From Clostridia bacterium (GTDB taxonomy: Bacteria; Bacillota; Clostridia; Christensenellales; Borkfalkiaceae), in assembly GCA_017467345.1 (NCBI GenBank), contig JAFTSI010000024.1, positions 1 to 38,832 of the forward strand: a stretch of 38,832 bases of DNA, read 5' to 3'. Shown here in pieces: positions 25,818-33,242 of the stretch (positions are counted from its first letter, which is position 1; each line of letters opens with the position of its first letter). The position numbers were made by a program, and so were the translations under genes. The notes below the pieces were generated by a model, which searched no databases, had not been told where the DNA came from, and was given only the letters and a program-made list of their open reading frames with translations.

Positions 25818-26483
25818 ATGAATAAAGGTAAGATTGTTTTTACTATTGAAAATAACGCAGAAGGAATATACTCTGCCCTATACTTTAGTTTTGTTAAAAA
25901 GATTAAGCCTGATGAAATTGTTGACGAAAAGGGCTATCAACCGAACCTTGAAGACACCGTTTACAATGTTCGCGCAGGAGAGTTTGAAAGAGAAAGGGTT
26001 AAGCGCGCGCTATTTAGTTATGCAGGGCAAAGATTTTTTGATGATGTTGAGTTATGCTTTTTATCTGATGTGCACGACCTTTTGGGGGTTATTTTTAGGT
26101 ATGGCTATTTAACACTTAAATCGCGAAAAAATGTGGTGCATTATTTGGTACATGATGATGTTTACACCTTTAACCATGCCGTGCAAAATGTTACAAGTGA
26201 ACGCGATAACTGTGCAAGGTATCAACAGTTTTGCCTTAACTCTAAATCGGTTATGTGCGCCTTTTTTAAGCCTAAATGCGATATTTTGGAACTCTCTGCC
26301 CCACTACTTTTCAAAAAGTTTGGCAAACAACCCTTTTTTATTAAAGATACTGGGCGCGATAAGATTGCTATGTCTAACGGCGAAAAGTTATTTTTAGCAA
26401 AAAAAGAAAAAGGCAAACTTTACTACACCTGCTACTCTCAATTAGAGTTTTTAAGCGTTTACAAGCAAATTGTAGAAAATTAA
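25818..26483 (+). CDS. DUF4130/TIGR03915-like probable DNA-metabolism protein
   Basis: Protein of 221 aa resembling the TIGR03915 (DUF4130) family, whose members normally accompany a radical-SAM protein and are thought to act in DNA modification or repair. The pattern seen is an N-terminal strand and NAEGIYSALYFSF, then ERVKRALFSYAGQRFFDDVELCFLSD. Next come the mid helix pair VTSERDNCARYQQFC, CAFFKPKCDILELSAPLLFKKFGKQPFFIKDTGRD, and a final strand-rich region. It ends without the basic Pro-Arg-Tyr-Trp tail I expect in the family, so it is a short version. The radical-SAM partner is not in this window. ATG at 25818 is chosen over an upstream TTG at 25800, which lies in the promoter. The catalytic function is unknown. 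Confidence 0.62.
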   Translation: MNKGKIVFTIENNAEGIYSALYFSFVKKIKPDEIVDEKGYQPNLEDTVYNVRAGEFERERVKRALFSYAGQRFFDDVELCFLSDVHDLLGVIFRYGYLTLKSRKNVVHYLVHDDVYTFNHAVQNVTSERDNCARYQQFCLNSKSVMCAFFKPKCDILELSAPLLFKKFGKQPFFIKDTGRDKIAMSNGEKLFLAKKEKGKLYYTCYSQLEFLSVYKQIVEN

Positions 26484-26498
26484 GCAGTTTTGTATAAA
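26470..26498 (+). promoter_or_regulatory. Possible promoter of the ferritin-like gene
   Basis: TTGTAG (26470-26475), 17-base spacer, TATAAA (26493-26498), overlapping the end of the preceding gene. Read-through from that gene is equally possible because no terminator separates them. Confidence 0.4.
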
Positions 26499-26540
26499 AC
26501 ACAATCAAATCGGCAATTAAGTTAAAAGGAGGTATTTTTT

Positions 26541-27785
26541 ATGAACTTTAATCCTTTTTACGAAAAACCGAAAAAACTTGATTCTATTGTTATGAGTTTC
26601 AAGGATTTGGCTGTTAAACCTTATGATAAAGAGTGTTCGCCCTACACAAGGGTTAGAAACATTTTAATGAACGGCACAGAATACGAAGCAGTTTGGTGCA
26701 AGCATCATTTTAACAGGCATTGCCCTGATAACGACGCAAGGCGCGAAGTGGCTTTTTTAAGGCGTAGCGAACAACAGCAACAAAAGTTGCTTGCAGGCTT
26801 AAAGCCTATTGACGAGAACTTGCTTGAAACCACCATAGGCTATGAACAGCTAGCTGTAGACCTTACTGCATTTTTAGCGCAACGCGCTAAAGACAAAAAT
26901 GTTAAAAATGCTTTGGATTTTGCGCTTTTAGAAGACTTTGACCATCTTTATAGGTATGCTAATCTTTTAGAAAACGATTTTGATTTGCACGCAGAAAACT
27001 ATGTTGGTAAATACACCGAAATTATGCCTGCGCGACCTACTATTGCCCACCATCGCCACCCTTATGATACTGTTAAGCATCATATTGAAAACAAAAAAGC
27101 CGACCCTATTACCAAACTTGATGTGGCTATTATAACGGCGGCTGAACAACAAACTATGAACTATTATATGAATCTTGGTGGGTTCTATAAAAACCAAAAG
27201 GGGCGCGAACTTTACACCGAAATCGGTATGGTTGAAGAAGACCATGTTACTCAATACGGCAGTTTAATTGATGTTAATGCCACACCTTACGAAGAACTTT
27301 TAATGCACGAATATACAGAGTGTTATTTATACTACTCTATGATGCAAGATGAAAGTTGCGAACATGTTAAAAGGATTTGGGAAAGGCTTTTAGAACAAGA
27401 AATAGCGCACCTACACCTTGCCGTTAAGTTATTAAACAAATACGAAAAGAAAGATTTTATTGAAGTTTGTGGCGAAGGCGCTTTCCCAGAGCCCATTAAA
27501 CTACACGAAAATATTGATTATATTAGGCACATTATTTCTAAAACGGTATGCGATACAGGAAACAGAGAAAGTTACACCAACCTTAAAAACCTACCTGATG
27601 ATGCCGACTTTTTCAAATATCAAAAGAAAGTATTCCCTAAACCCGAAACAGAATCTGGGCACATTACAGTTGAAAACCACATCAATCGCTTTGGCAAAGA
27701 TTATAGGTTTGAAACTAAAGAGCATCCTATTAAGTCTATGCGCGTTAGAACAAAAGACGATTACTGCACCGGCAGAGTTAAATAA
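26541..27785 (+). CDS. Unrecognised protein with three ferritin-like E...(E/D)xxH half-sites
   Basis: Protein of 414 aa that I do not recognise as a named family. Three helical pairs carry diiron-type ligands at identical spacing: E102 with D132-x-x-H135, E202 with E232-x-x-H235, and E257 with E287-x-x-H290. In each, the first acid is exactly 30 residues before the second. Two such pairs make the four-helix diiron site of ferritins and rubrerythrins, so a third is unusual. Other metal-prone segments are CKHHFNRHC (53-61) and a His-rich stretch HHRHPYDTVKHH (170-181). No signal peptide or membrane segment, so probably cytoplasmic. AAAAGGAGG lies before the ATG. A redox, peroxide or iron-storage role is inference only. 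Confidence 0.7.
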   Translation: MNFNPFYEKPKKLDSIVMSFKDLAVKPYDKECSPYTRVRNILMNGTEYEAVWCKHHFNRHCPDNDARREVAFLRRSEQQQQKLLAGLKPIDENLLETTIGYEQLAVDLTAFLAQRAKDKNVKNALDFALLEDFDHLYRYANLLENDFDLHAENYVGKYTEIMPARPTIAHHRHPYDTVKHHIENKKADPITKLDVAIITAAEQQTMNYYMNLGGFYKNQKGRELYTEIGMVEEDHVTQYGSLIDVNATPYEELLMHEYTECYLYYSMMQDESCEHVKRIWERLLEQEIAHLHLAVKLLNKYEKKDFIEVCGEGAFPEPIKLHENIDYIRHIISKTVCDTGNRESYTNLKNLPDDADFFKYQKKVFPKPETESGHITVENHINRFGKDYRFETKEHPIKSMRVRTKDDYCTGRVK

Positions 27786-27788
27786 ATT

Positions 27789-27824
27789 AAAAACCACTAC
27801 CATTTATTTGGTAGTGGTTTTTTT
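27789..27824. terminator. Bidirectional terminator, copy 1 of a 34-bp repeat
   Basis: Perfect 14-bp stem AAAAACCACTACCA/TGGTAGTGGTTTTT with six-base loop (27789-27822). It serves the ferritin-like gene (+) and the convergent zinc-ribbon gene (-). It is identical to the terminator at 28606-28639 except for one loop base. Confidence 0.9.
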
Positions 27825-27839
27825 ACAGATTAAATTATA

Positions 27840-28289
27840 TTAACAACAACAATAGTTAAAAATTGATAGAATAAACATAGTTATTGATATGATAAAAATA
27901 GTAAATGTTGCAAATTTTTGATTTTTATTTTCGCTTTTAAACTCAACAACACACCCCAAAAATGAAAATAATAATCCAAGTGATGCCATTACAATACCTA
28001 ATACAGAACTTCCATAGTTAGTAACAAAATAAGCTTCATGGATGCCAGAATTACCATAATAGCTAAACCCTTCATAAACAGATATTTCTGAAAAAAATAA
28101 ACCTGCAAAAATACATATAATGGTTAAGCAAATACATATTACCGAAATATATTTAAAAAACAATAGCCATTTATTAGCGATATTAAAATTACTATTTTTT
28201 AATAGTTTTTTCCCTTCTACTTCGCAACCACACTTAGGACATATAACAGCTTCTTCGCGTAATTCATTTCCACAAGTTTTACAAAACAT
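27840..28289 (-). CDS. Zinc-ribbon domain membrane protein
   Basis: Protein of 149 aa from the chosen start. An N-terminal zinc ribbon has C3-x2-C6-x10-C17-x2-C20 (CKTCG and CPKCG). Three membrane helices follow, at about 40-67, 94-120 and 128-146, with a polar extracellular loop (about 68-93, Tyr- and Gly-rich) between the first two. The chain ends in three Cys. Function unknown; zinc-ribbon plus membrane-helix proteins are common and poorly characterised. ATG at 28289 is preceded by AAAGGAG, and an upstream in-frame TTG (28316) is rejected. Its promoter spacer contains a perfect operator-like palindrome shared with the divergent XRE gene. Base composition is more AT-rich than the flanking genes, hinting at acquisition. 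Confidence 0.72.
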   Translation of the reverse strand: MFCKTCGNELREEAVICPKCGCEVEGKKLLKNSNFNIANKWLLFFKYISVICICLTIICIFAGLFFSEISVYEGFSYYGNSGIHEAYFVTNYGSSVLGIVMASLGLLFSFLGCVVEFKSENKNQKFATFTIFIISITMFILSIFNYCCC

Positions 28290-28350
28290 CTCTATCTCCT
28301 TTATCGCTTGTGACAAAGTTCAATTTTTCTACTTTTCCTTTGTTTGCTTT

Positions 28351-28406
28351 ATTATATCAGGTCTTTTGACCTAAGTCAAGACTTTTGACCTAAATTTGCA
28401 TATAAT
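28351..28406. promoter_or_regulatory. Divergent promoters and operators of the XRE/zinc-ribbon cassette
   Basis: Minus strand TTGACT (28379-28374), 17-base spacer, TATAAT (28356-28351) drives the zinc-ribbon gene. The spacer contains a perfect palindrome AGGTC-TTTT-GACCT (28359-28372). A second inverted repeat, GTCAA/TTGAC (28375-28389), overlaps the -35. CTTTTGACCTAA occurs twice as a direct repeat 19 bases apart (28363-28374, 28382-28393). Plus strand TATAAT (28401-28406) lies six bases before the XRE ATG; its -35 is weak. A bound XRE dimer would block both promoters. Confidence 0.72.
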
Positions 28407-28412
28407 TTAATT

Positions 28413-28607
28413 ATGAGTTATATAGAGATTATAAAACAAGTGATGATTGAGCGTGGGCTTTCGCAACAAGCCTTTGCCGATATTTTGGGAATTAACCAAA
28501 CTACTGTTAGTCAATGGCTTTTAGGAAACAAAAAGCCTGGCTATGATAGTATTTTGCTTTTATATGAAAAATTTGATATTGAGCCAAACCAACTTTTTGG
28601 CATATAA
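28413..28607 (+). CDS. XRE-family helix-turn-helix regulator
   Basis: Small Cro/CI-type DNA-binding protein, 64 aa, essentially a single HTH_3 domain: LSQQAFADILGINQTTVSQWLLGNKKPGYDSILLLYEKF. It has no extra domain for ligand or protease sensing. The intergenic region to the divergent zinc-ribbon gene contains two inverted repeats overlapping both promoters, so autoregulation and repression of the neighbour are likely. The ATG is six bases from a perfect -10 TATAAT and lacks a ribosome binding site, so the mRNA is probably leaderless. Its stop lies at the left edge of a terminator that duplicates the one at 27789. Confidence 0.9.
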   Translation: MSYIEIIKQVMIERGLSQQAFADILGINQTTVSQWLLGNKKPGYDSILLLYEKFDIEPNQLFGI

Positions 28608-28640
28608 AAACCACTACCATTCATTTGGTAGTGGTTTTTG
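28606..28640. terminator. Bidirectional terminator, copy 2 of a 34-bp repeat
   Basis: Stem AAAAACCACTACCA/TGGTAGTGGTTTTT with loop TTCATT (28606-28639). It differs from copy 1 (27789-27822) only by C for T in the loop. It lies between XRE (+) and nadE (-). Confidence 0.9.
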
Positions 28641-28642
28641 TT

Positions 28643-30496
28643 TTATAGGTCTTTTAGCCACATTTCGGTTAAAGTATCGGCAGGCATATTGAATTCGCCC
28701 CTTGGCGATAGTGATATAGAGCCTGTTTTTATGCCTTCTGGCGAACATGAACGCTTAAATTGTTGGGTTATAAACCTTGTAAAGAACTTTTTAAGCCATT
28801 TGTCAATAGTTTCTTTACTATATAACCCATTAAATGTATGATATGCGATATATTTTAGTTTTTTTGGTGATGCACCGCGTGAGATAAAGTGGTATAAGAA
28901 AAAATCGTGCAAGTCGTATGGGCCAACAATATCTTCGGTTTTTTGGGCGATTGTATCTTTATCGGGTGGAAGTAGTTCTGGCGATACAGGTGTGCCTAAA
29001 ATATCAAGCAACACGGCTTTTAGTTTGCCACGGCTTTTAACGGCGTATTGATTTACCACTTCGCGAATAAGGGTTTTTGGCAAACTTGAATTTACTGCAA
29101 ACATACTCATATGGTCGCCATTATAGGTTGACCAGCCAAGCGCAACTTCCGAAAGGTCGCCCGTGCCTACAACTAAACCACCTTCCATATTTGCTACATC
29201 CATTAATATTTGCGTTCTTTCGCGAGCTTGCGCGTTTTCAAAGGCGATATCAAGTGCGCCTTGTTGGTGTTTTATATCTTTTAAATGGCGTGTTACTGAT
29301 TTTGAAATATCAATTTTTTTAAGGGTTACGCCAAGCGCTTTTGCAAGAGTTATTGAGTTGTCAAGAGTTCGTGAAGTTGTGCCAAAGCAAGGCATTGTTA
29401 TTGCAGTTATGCTTTTTGTTGATATATTTAACTTTTTTATTGCTCTATGGCACACAAGTAGCGCAAGTGTTGAATCTAAACCACCTGAAAGTCCCATTAC
29501 CAAAGTTTTAGAGTATGAACGAATAAATCTATTTTTTAAGCCTTCGGCTTGGATATCAAGTATTAGGTCTGCCCTTTTTGATTTTTCGTTTTCATCTTGT
29601 GGAACGAAAGGCGTTTTAGAGTATTTCCTTTCTAAACTTTGTTCATTTCTGTTTGCCGAAAAATAAACTACTTCTTGTTTATTTGCAATTCTTTCTGCCT
29701 TGCTCTTTTTATAAGAAAGGTAATCTATATCAATTTCAGTTTGAATTAGTCCAAAATTAAAGGGGATATTTTCGCTAAGCAATTTGCCGTTTTCGTAGAT
29801 ATAACTTCTGCCCGAATATACTAAATCCGTTCCAGTTTCACCTGAGCCGGCGTTCGCAAATAAAACTGCGCTATTATTTGATTTTGAAAATGCCGAAAGG
29901 CAAGTTTTAATATATTCTTCTTTACCCACCCATTCTGGCTCACTTGATAGGTTAACCGATATATTTGAATTAGTTAAGTTGTCAACTTTTACGCCAAATG
30001 ATATAGAAGTGGTAAAGTTTTGGTTAGTTTTTTCATTAAAAATTAGGTTAGTGCCAAAAACCACCTTTTTACCTAATATTTCTATTACTTCATTTTCGCC
30101 ATTAAAGTTAGCAAAATACTTATTTTTTAGCGATATGCTTGATGGGTTAGTTTCGGGAACTACTGCTAATATTTTGCCATCATTTATAACTACTGCCGTG
30201 TTATAAACCAAATTATCTTTTTTAAACGGCATACCAACAACCACTAACATTTTTATATTTTTAGTAGCAATTACTATTTCGTTTAAAGCGCAAAGCGATT
30301 CATCAAGTAAGCCGTTATTAAAATATAGGTCATTTAGGTTTACGCCTGTTAAAGATAGTTCTGGAAAAGATAATAGTTCTATTCCCTTTTCGTTTGCTTC
30401 GGTTATTGCATTAATTATGTTTTTTGCGTTTTTTATGGGCGCGCAAATGTTTGTTTTTGGTATAAATACACCACTTTTTACAAATCCAAAATCCAT
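28643..30496 (-). CDS. nadE: NAD synthetase, two-domain form with a degenerate glutaminase domain
   Basis: Makes NAD from deamido-NAD, 617 aa. The C-terminal synthetase is intact: GLSGGLDSTLAL (335-346) is the PP-loop, followed by TGDLSEVALGWSTYNGDHMSMFAVNSSLPKTLIREV. The N-terminal nitrilase-like domain should supply ammonia from glutamine through a Glu-Lys-Cys triad. Glu46 (FPELSLTG) is kept. The Lys of the usual VVPK is Glu115 (VVPETNP), and the EICED Cys segment is replaced by FGVKVDN (about 168-173), with a shortened loop and no Cys. Both changes are clear in the codons. The enzyme is therefore likely ammonia-dependent despite its length. Single gene; no convincing promoter or ribosome binding site was recognised beyond AGGT near the ATG. 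Confidence 0.92.
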   Translation of the reverse strand: MDFGFVKSGVFIPKTNICAPIKNAKNIINAITEANEKGIELLSFPELSLTGVNLNDLYFNNGLLDESLCALNEIVIATKNIKMLVVVGMPFKKDNLVYNTAVVINDGKILAVVPETNPSSISLKNKYFANFNGENEVIEILGKKVVFGTNLIFNEKTNQNFTTSISFGVKVDNLTNSNISVNLSSEPEWVGKEEYIKTCLSAFSKSNNSAVLFANAGSGETGTDLVYSGRSYIYENGKLLSENIPFNFGLIQTEIDIDYLSYKKSKAERIANKQEVVYFSANRNEQSLERKYSKTPFVPQDENEKSKRADLILDIQAEGLKNRFIRSYSKTLVMGLSGGLDSTLALLVCHRAIKKLNISTKSITAITMPCFGTTSRTLDNSITLAKALGVTLKKIDISKSVTRHLKDIKHQQGALDIAFENAQARERTQILMDVANMEGGLVVGTGDLSEVALGWSTYNGDHMSMFAVNSSLPKTLIREVVNQYAVKSRGKLKAVLLDILGTPVSPELLPPDKDTIAQKTEDIVGPYDLHDFFLYHFISRGASPKKLKYIAYHTFNGLYSKETIDKWLKKFFTRFITQQFKRSCSPEGIKTGSISLSPRGEFNMPADTLTEMWLKDL

Positions 30497-30585
30497 TGTT
30501 TTTACCTATTTTTATAAAATTGTTTATTTTTGATAATTTAATTTTACAACATTTTTATATTTTTTGCAATATTTTAGCGAAATAA

Positions 30586-30626
30586 AAAAACGCAAAAATC
30601 GTGTTTTTTACGATTTTTGCGTTTTT
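30586..30626. terminator. Terminator after galE
   Basis: Perfect 17-bp stem (30586-30602 with 30610-30626), core CGCAAAAATCGT/ACGATTTTTGCG, seven-base loop. In minus orientation a T-run ends the galT-galE transcript; it also insulates the nadE start region. Confidence 0.88.
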
Positions 30627-30650
30627 AGTTAAGTTTTAGTGATTTGCCTA

Positions 30651-31664
30651 TTATTCGCCGTAACCATCTGGGTTTTTGAGTTGCCAGTTAAGAGCATCTC
30701 TACACATATCATCAAGGGTTTTGGTTGCTTCAAAACCTAAAACTTCTTTTGCGTAAGATGGATCTGCATAACATTCATCAATATCGCCTGGGCGACGGGG
30801 CATAATTTTATATGGAATAGGTTTGCCAAGCGCTTTTTCAAATGCTTTAACCATATCAAGAACTGAGTAGCCTGTGCCTGTGCCAAGGTTTACGATAAGT
30901 AAGCCTGGGTTTTCTGCAAGTTTGTTAACTGCAAGAACATGGCCTTTTGCAAGGTCAACTACATGGATATAGTCTCTAACACCGGTGCCGTCGTGTGTGT
31001 TATAGTCATCACCAAACACGCCAAGATATTCGCGCTTACCTACTGCAACTTGGGTGATGTATGGGCAAAGGTTGTTTGGAATACCTTTGGGGTCTTCACC
31101 GATTGTGCCTGATTCGTGCGCGCCGATTGGGTTGAAATATCTTAAAATTGCGATATTAAATGACTTGTCGCTTGCGTATAGGTCTTTAAGTATGTATTCA
31201 ATAAAGAGTTTGGTGCTTCCGTAGGGGTTTGATGTTGAAAGTGGGAAGTCTTCTTTAATAGGAACACTCTTTGGCTTTCCGTATACCGTTGCAGATGATG
31301 AGAATACTAAGTTCTTACAGCCGTGCTTTCTCATTGCAAACATTAACACAAGCAAGCCTTCAATATTGTTTTCGTAGTATTCTAATGGCTTTTTGCAAGA
31401 TTCACCAACTGCTTTTAAGCCTGCAAAGTTGATAACTGCGTCAATTTTATTTTCGGTAAAGATTTTATCTAAAATATCTGCATCTCTAATATCGCCTTCG
31501 TAGAACTTTACCTTTTTGCCAGTAATTTTTTCTACCCTTTTTACCGCTTCGTATTTGCTGTTTGCCAAGTTGTCAATACAAACTACGCCGTGGCCTGCTT
31601 CTAAAAGTTCTACTGTGGTATGCGAGCCGATATATCCAGCACCGCCTGTTACTAATACATTCAT
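30651..31664 (-). CDS. galE: UDP-glucose 4-epimerase
   Basis: Short-chain dehydrogenase-family epimerase interconverting UDP-galactose and UDP-glucose, 337 aa, typical length. The N-terminal NAD-binding motif is TGGAGYIGSHT (6-16). The active-site segment is SSSATVYG and the catalytic pair is YGSTK. RYFNPIGAHESGTIGEDP is characteristic of GalE. AAAGGAG lies before the ATG. It follows galT after 35 bases in an RNA methyltransferase-galT-galE operon, giving two Leloir-pathway enzymes together; galK is not in the window. Confidence 0.97.
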   Translation of the reverse strand: MNVLVTGGAGYIGSHTTVELLEAGHGVVCIDNLANSKYEAVKRVEKITGKKVKFYEGDIRDADILDKIFTENKIDAVINFAGLKAVGESCKKPLEYYENNIEGLLVLMFAMRKHGCKNLVFSSSATVYGKPKSVPIKEDFPLSTSNPYGSTKLFIEYILKDLYASDKSFNIAILRYFNPIGAHESGTIGEDPKGIPNNLCPYITQVAVGKREYLGVFGDDYNTHDGTGVRDYIHVVDLAKGHVLAVNKLAENPGLLIVNLGTGTGYSVLDMVKAFEKALGKPIPYKIMPRRPGDIDECYADPSYAKEVLGFEATKTLDDMCRDALNWQLKNPDGYGE

Positions 31665-31699
31665 ATATATTCTCCTTTTGGTTAATTACGATTTATTCC

Positions 31700-33238
31700 T
31701 TATTTTACGCCAAGGGTTGATAAGAAACGCTTAAAGCCTTGTGCGCCGTTTTCATCAGGCTTATATACTGCCGTGTTGAAAAGTATGTTCTTACAAGTTT
31801 CGTTTACTCTGTTAGTTACCCTATTTTCTGCATCAGCAAGGTCTTTAGATAATCCTTCTTCTACTAACGACTTAATCATATCTTTATGCGCGTATAAATA
31901 GTTTTCTGGGTTAGAAAGTTCTACTTCGTTATATTCAGTTTTTTCACAAAGGATTTCAGCAATCATTAAAAGTTGAGTTTTTAATCTTCCTGGAAGAATA
32001 AATAAGCCCATTGCTTCAATTAAGCCGATACCTTCCTTTTTAATGTTATGATATTCGGGATGAGCGTGATATACACCTTCGGGATATTCTTCGGTGGTGA
32101 TATTGTTTCTAAGTATCATATCAACGATATACTTATTACCCTCTCTACGACATACTGGCGACAATGAGTTGTGTGGAACGCCATCAGTTTCAGCATAGAT
32201 AAAACATTTTTCGTCGGTATAAGTTTCCCAAGTTTCAATAATATCACCTGCGAAAGTTTTGATAGCATCTCTATCTTCGCTTTCTAAACGGATTACGCTA
32301 TTATACCAGTCAACAATACCCACCTTAATTTGTGGATATTTAGCGCAAGTAAAATATTCCTTTACGGGCGCTTTATGCATAGGCATTAAATGTTCGCCAC
32401 CTTGGAAATGTTCGTGGTTAAGAATTGAGCCACCAACGATAGGAAGTGATGCGTTAGAGCCTATCATATAATTTGGGAAGAAATCAACAAAGTCCATAAG
32501 TTTAGCCATTGTTGACCTTTGAATCTTCATAGGTGTGTGTTCGGTGTTAATAGCAATCATATGCTCATTATAGTAAGCGTATGGTGAGTATTGAACAAAC
32601 CAGTCTTCCCCACCCATTTTTAAAGATATTGTTCTAATGTTTTCTCTTGCAGGGTGAGTTGCCGTTCCCTTAAAGCCTTCGTTTTCTTTACAAAGTAAGC
32701 ACGCAGGATATTTTTTATCTGCCTTTGGCATAGATAAAAGTTTAGCGATATCTTTATTGCTCTTTTCAGGCTTACTTAAATTAACGGTGATTTCAAGATA
32801 TTTACTGCCATCTTGATATTCCCACTTTAAGTTTCTGCCGATAGCAGTTTTTTGAACATAGTTGTTCATAATAGAAAGGTCATAGAAATACTTGCAAGCG
32901 GCTTCTATGCCTTCGGTTTCTTTAATTTTAATAAAATCTTCATTAACCTTTGATGGCAATGGCGATAAAATGCCCATTATGTAGGTGCTATAAAGGTTTG
33001 TTAAACCTTCTTCGCATTTACCCCTTTCAAGCCCCAAAGTTTCGATTTCTTCAACCAAAATATCGGGAACGGAAAGTTCTTCAATATAACTTAAATCGCC
33101 TACATCACTTGCAGGATAATCTTCGCCAAATTCACGAAGTAAGATGTTGCGCATATAAGTTTCGTCGCGCTCGTTTAAGTGTAAAAACTTTTTAGCATAC
33201 TTTAAAAGTTTTTCAGTTAAAAGTTTTCCGTCTACCAT
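31700..33238 (-). CDS. galT: UDP-glucose--hexose-1-phosphate uridylyltransferase, class II
   Basis: Transfers UMP between UDP-glucose and galactose-1-phosphate, 512 aa from the chosen start. It is the long Firmicutes class II form, unrelated in length to E. coli GalT. Recognisable segments are PYAYYNEHMIAINTEHTPM, VGGSILNHEHFQGGEH (His cluster of the active site) and VYHAHPEYHNIKKEGIGLIEAMGLFILPGRL. ATG at 33238 is preferred: AAGGGAG lies about 9 bases upstream and MVDGKLLTEKLLKYA is a typical N-terminus. An in-frame start at 33355 would run 39 residues back into the RNA methyltransferase gene. Four bases separate it from that gene. Confidence 0.93.
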   Translation of the reverse strand: MVDGKLLTEKLLKYAKKFLHLNERDETYMRNILLREFGEDYPASDVGDLSYIEELSVPDILVEEIETLGLERGKCEEGLTNLYSTYIMGILSPLPSKVNEDFIKIKETEGIEAACKYFYDLSIMNNYVQKTAIGRNLKWEYQDGSKYLEITVNLSKPEKSNKDIAKLLSMPKADKKYPACLLCKENEGFKGTATHPARENIRTISLKMGGEDWFVQYSPYAYYNEHMIAINTEHTPMKIQRSTMAKLMDFVDFFPNYMIGSNASLPIVGGSILNHEHFQGGEHLMPMHKAPVKEYFTCAKYPQIKVGIVDWYNSVIRLESEDRDAIKTFAGDIIETWETYTDEKCFIYAETDGVPHNSLSPVCRREGNKYIVDMILRNNITTEEYPEGVYHAHPEYHNIKKEGIGLIEAMGLFILPGRLKTQLLMIAEILCEKTEYNEVELSNPENYLYAHKDMIKSLVEEGLSKDLADAENRVTNRVNETCKNILFNTAVYKPDENGAQGFKRFLSTLGVK

Positions 33239-33242
33239 AATA

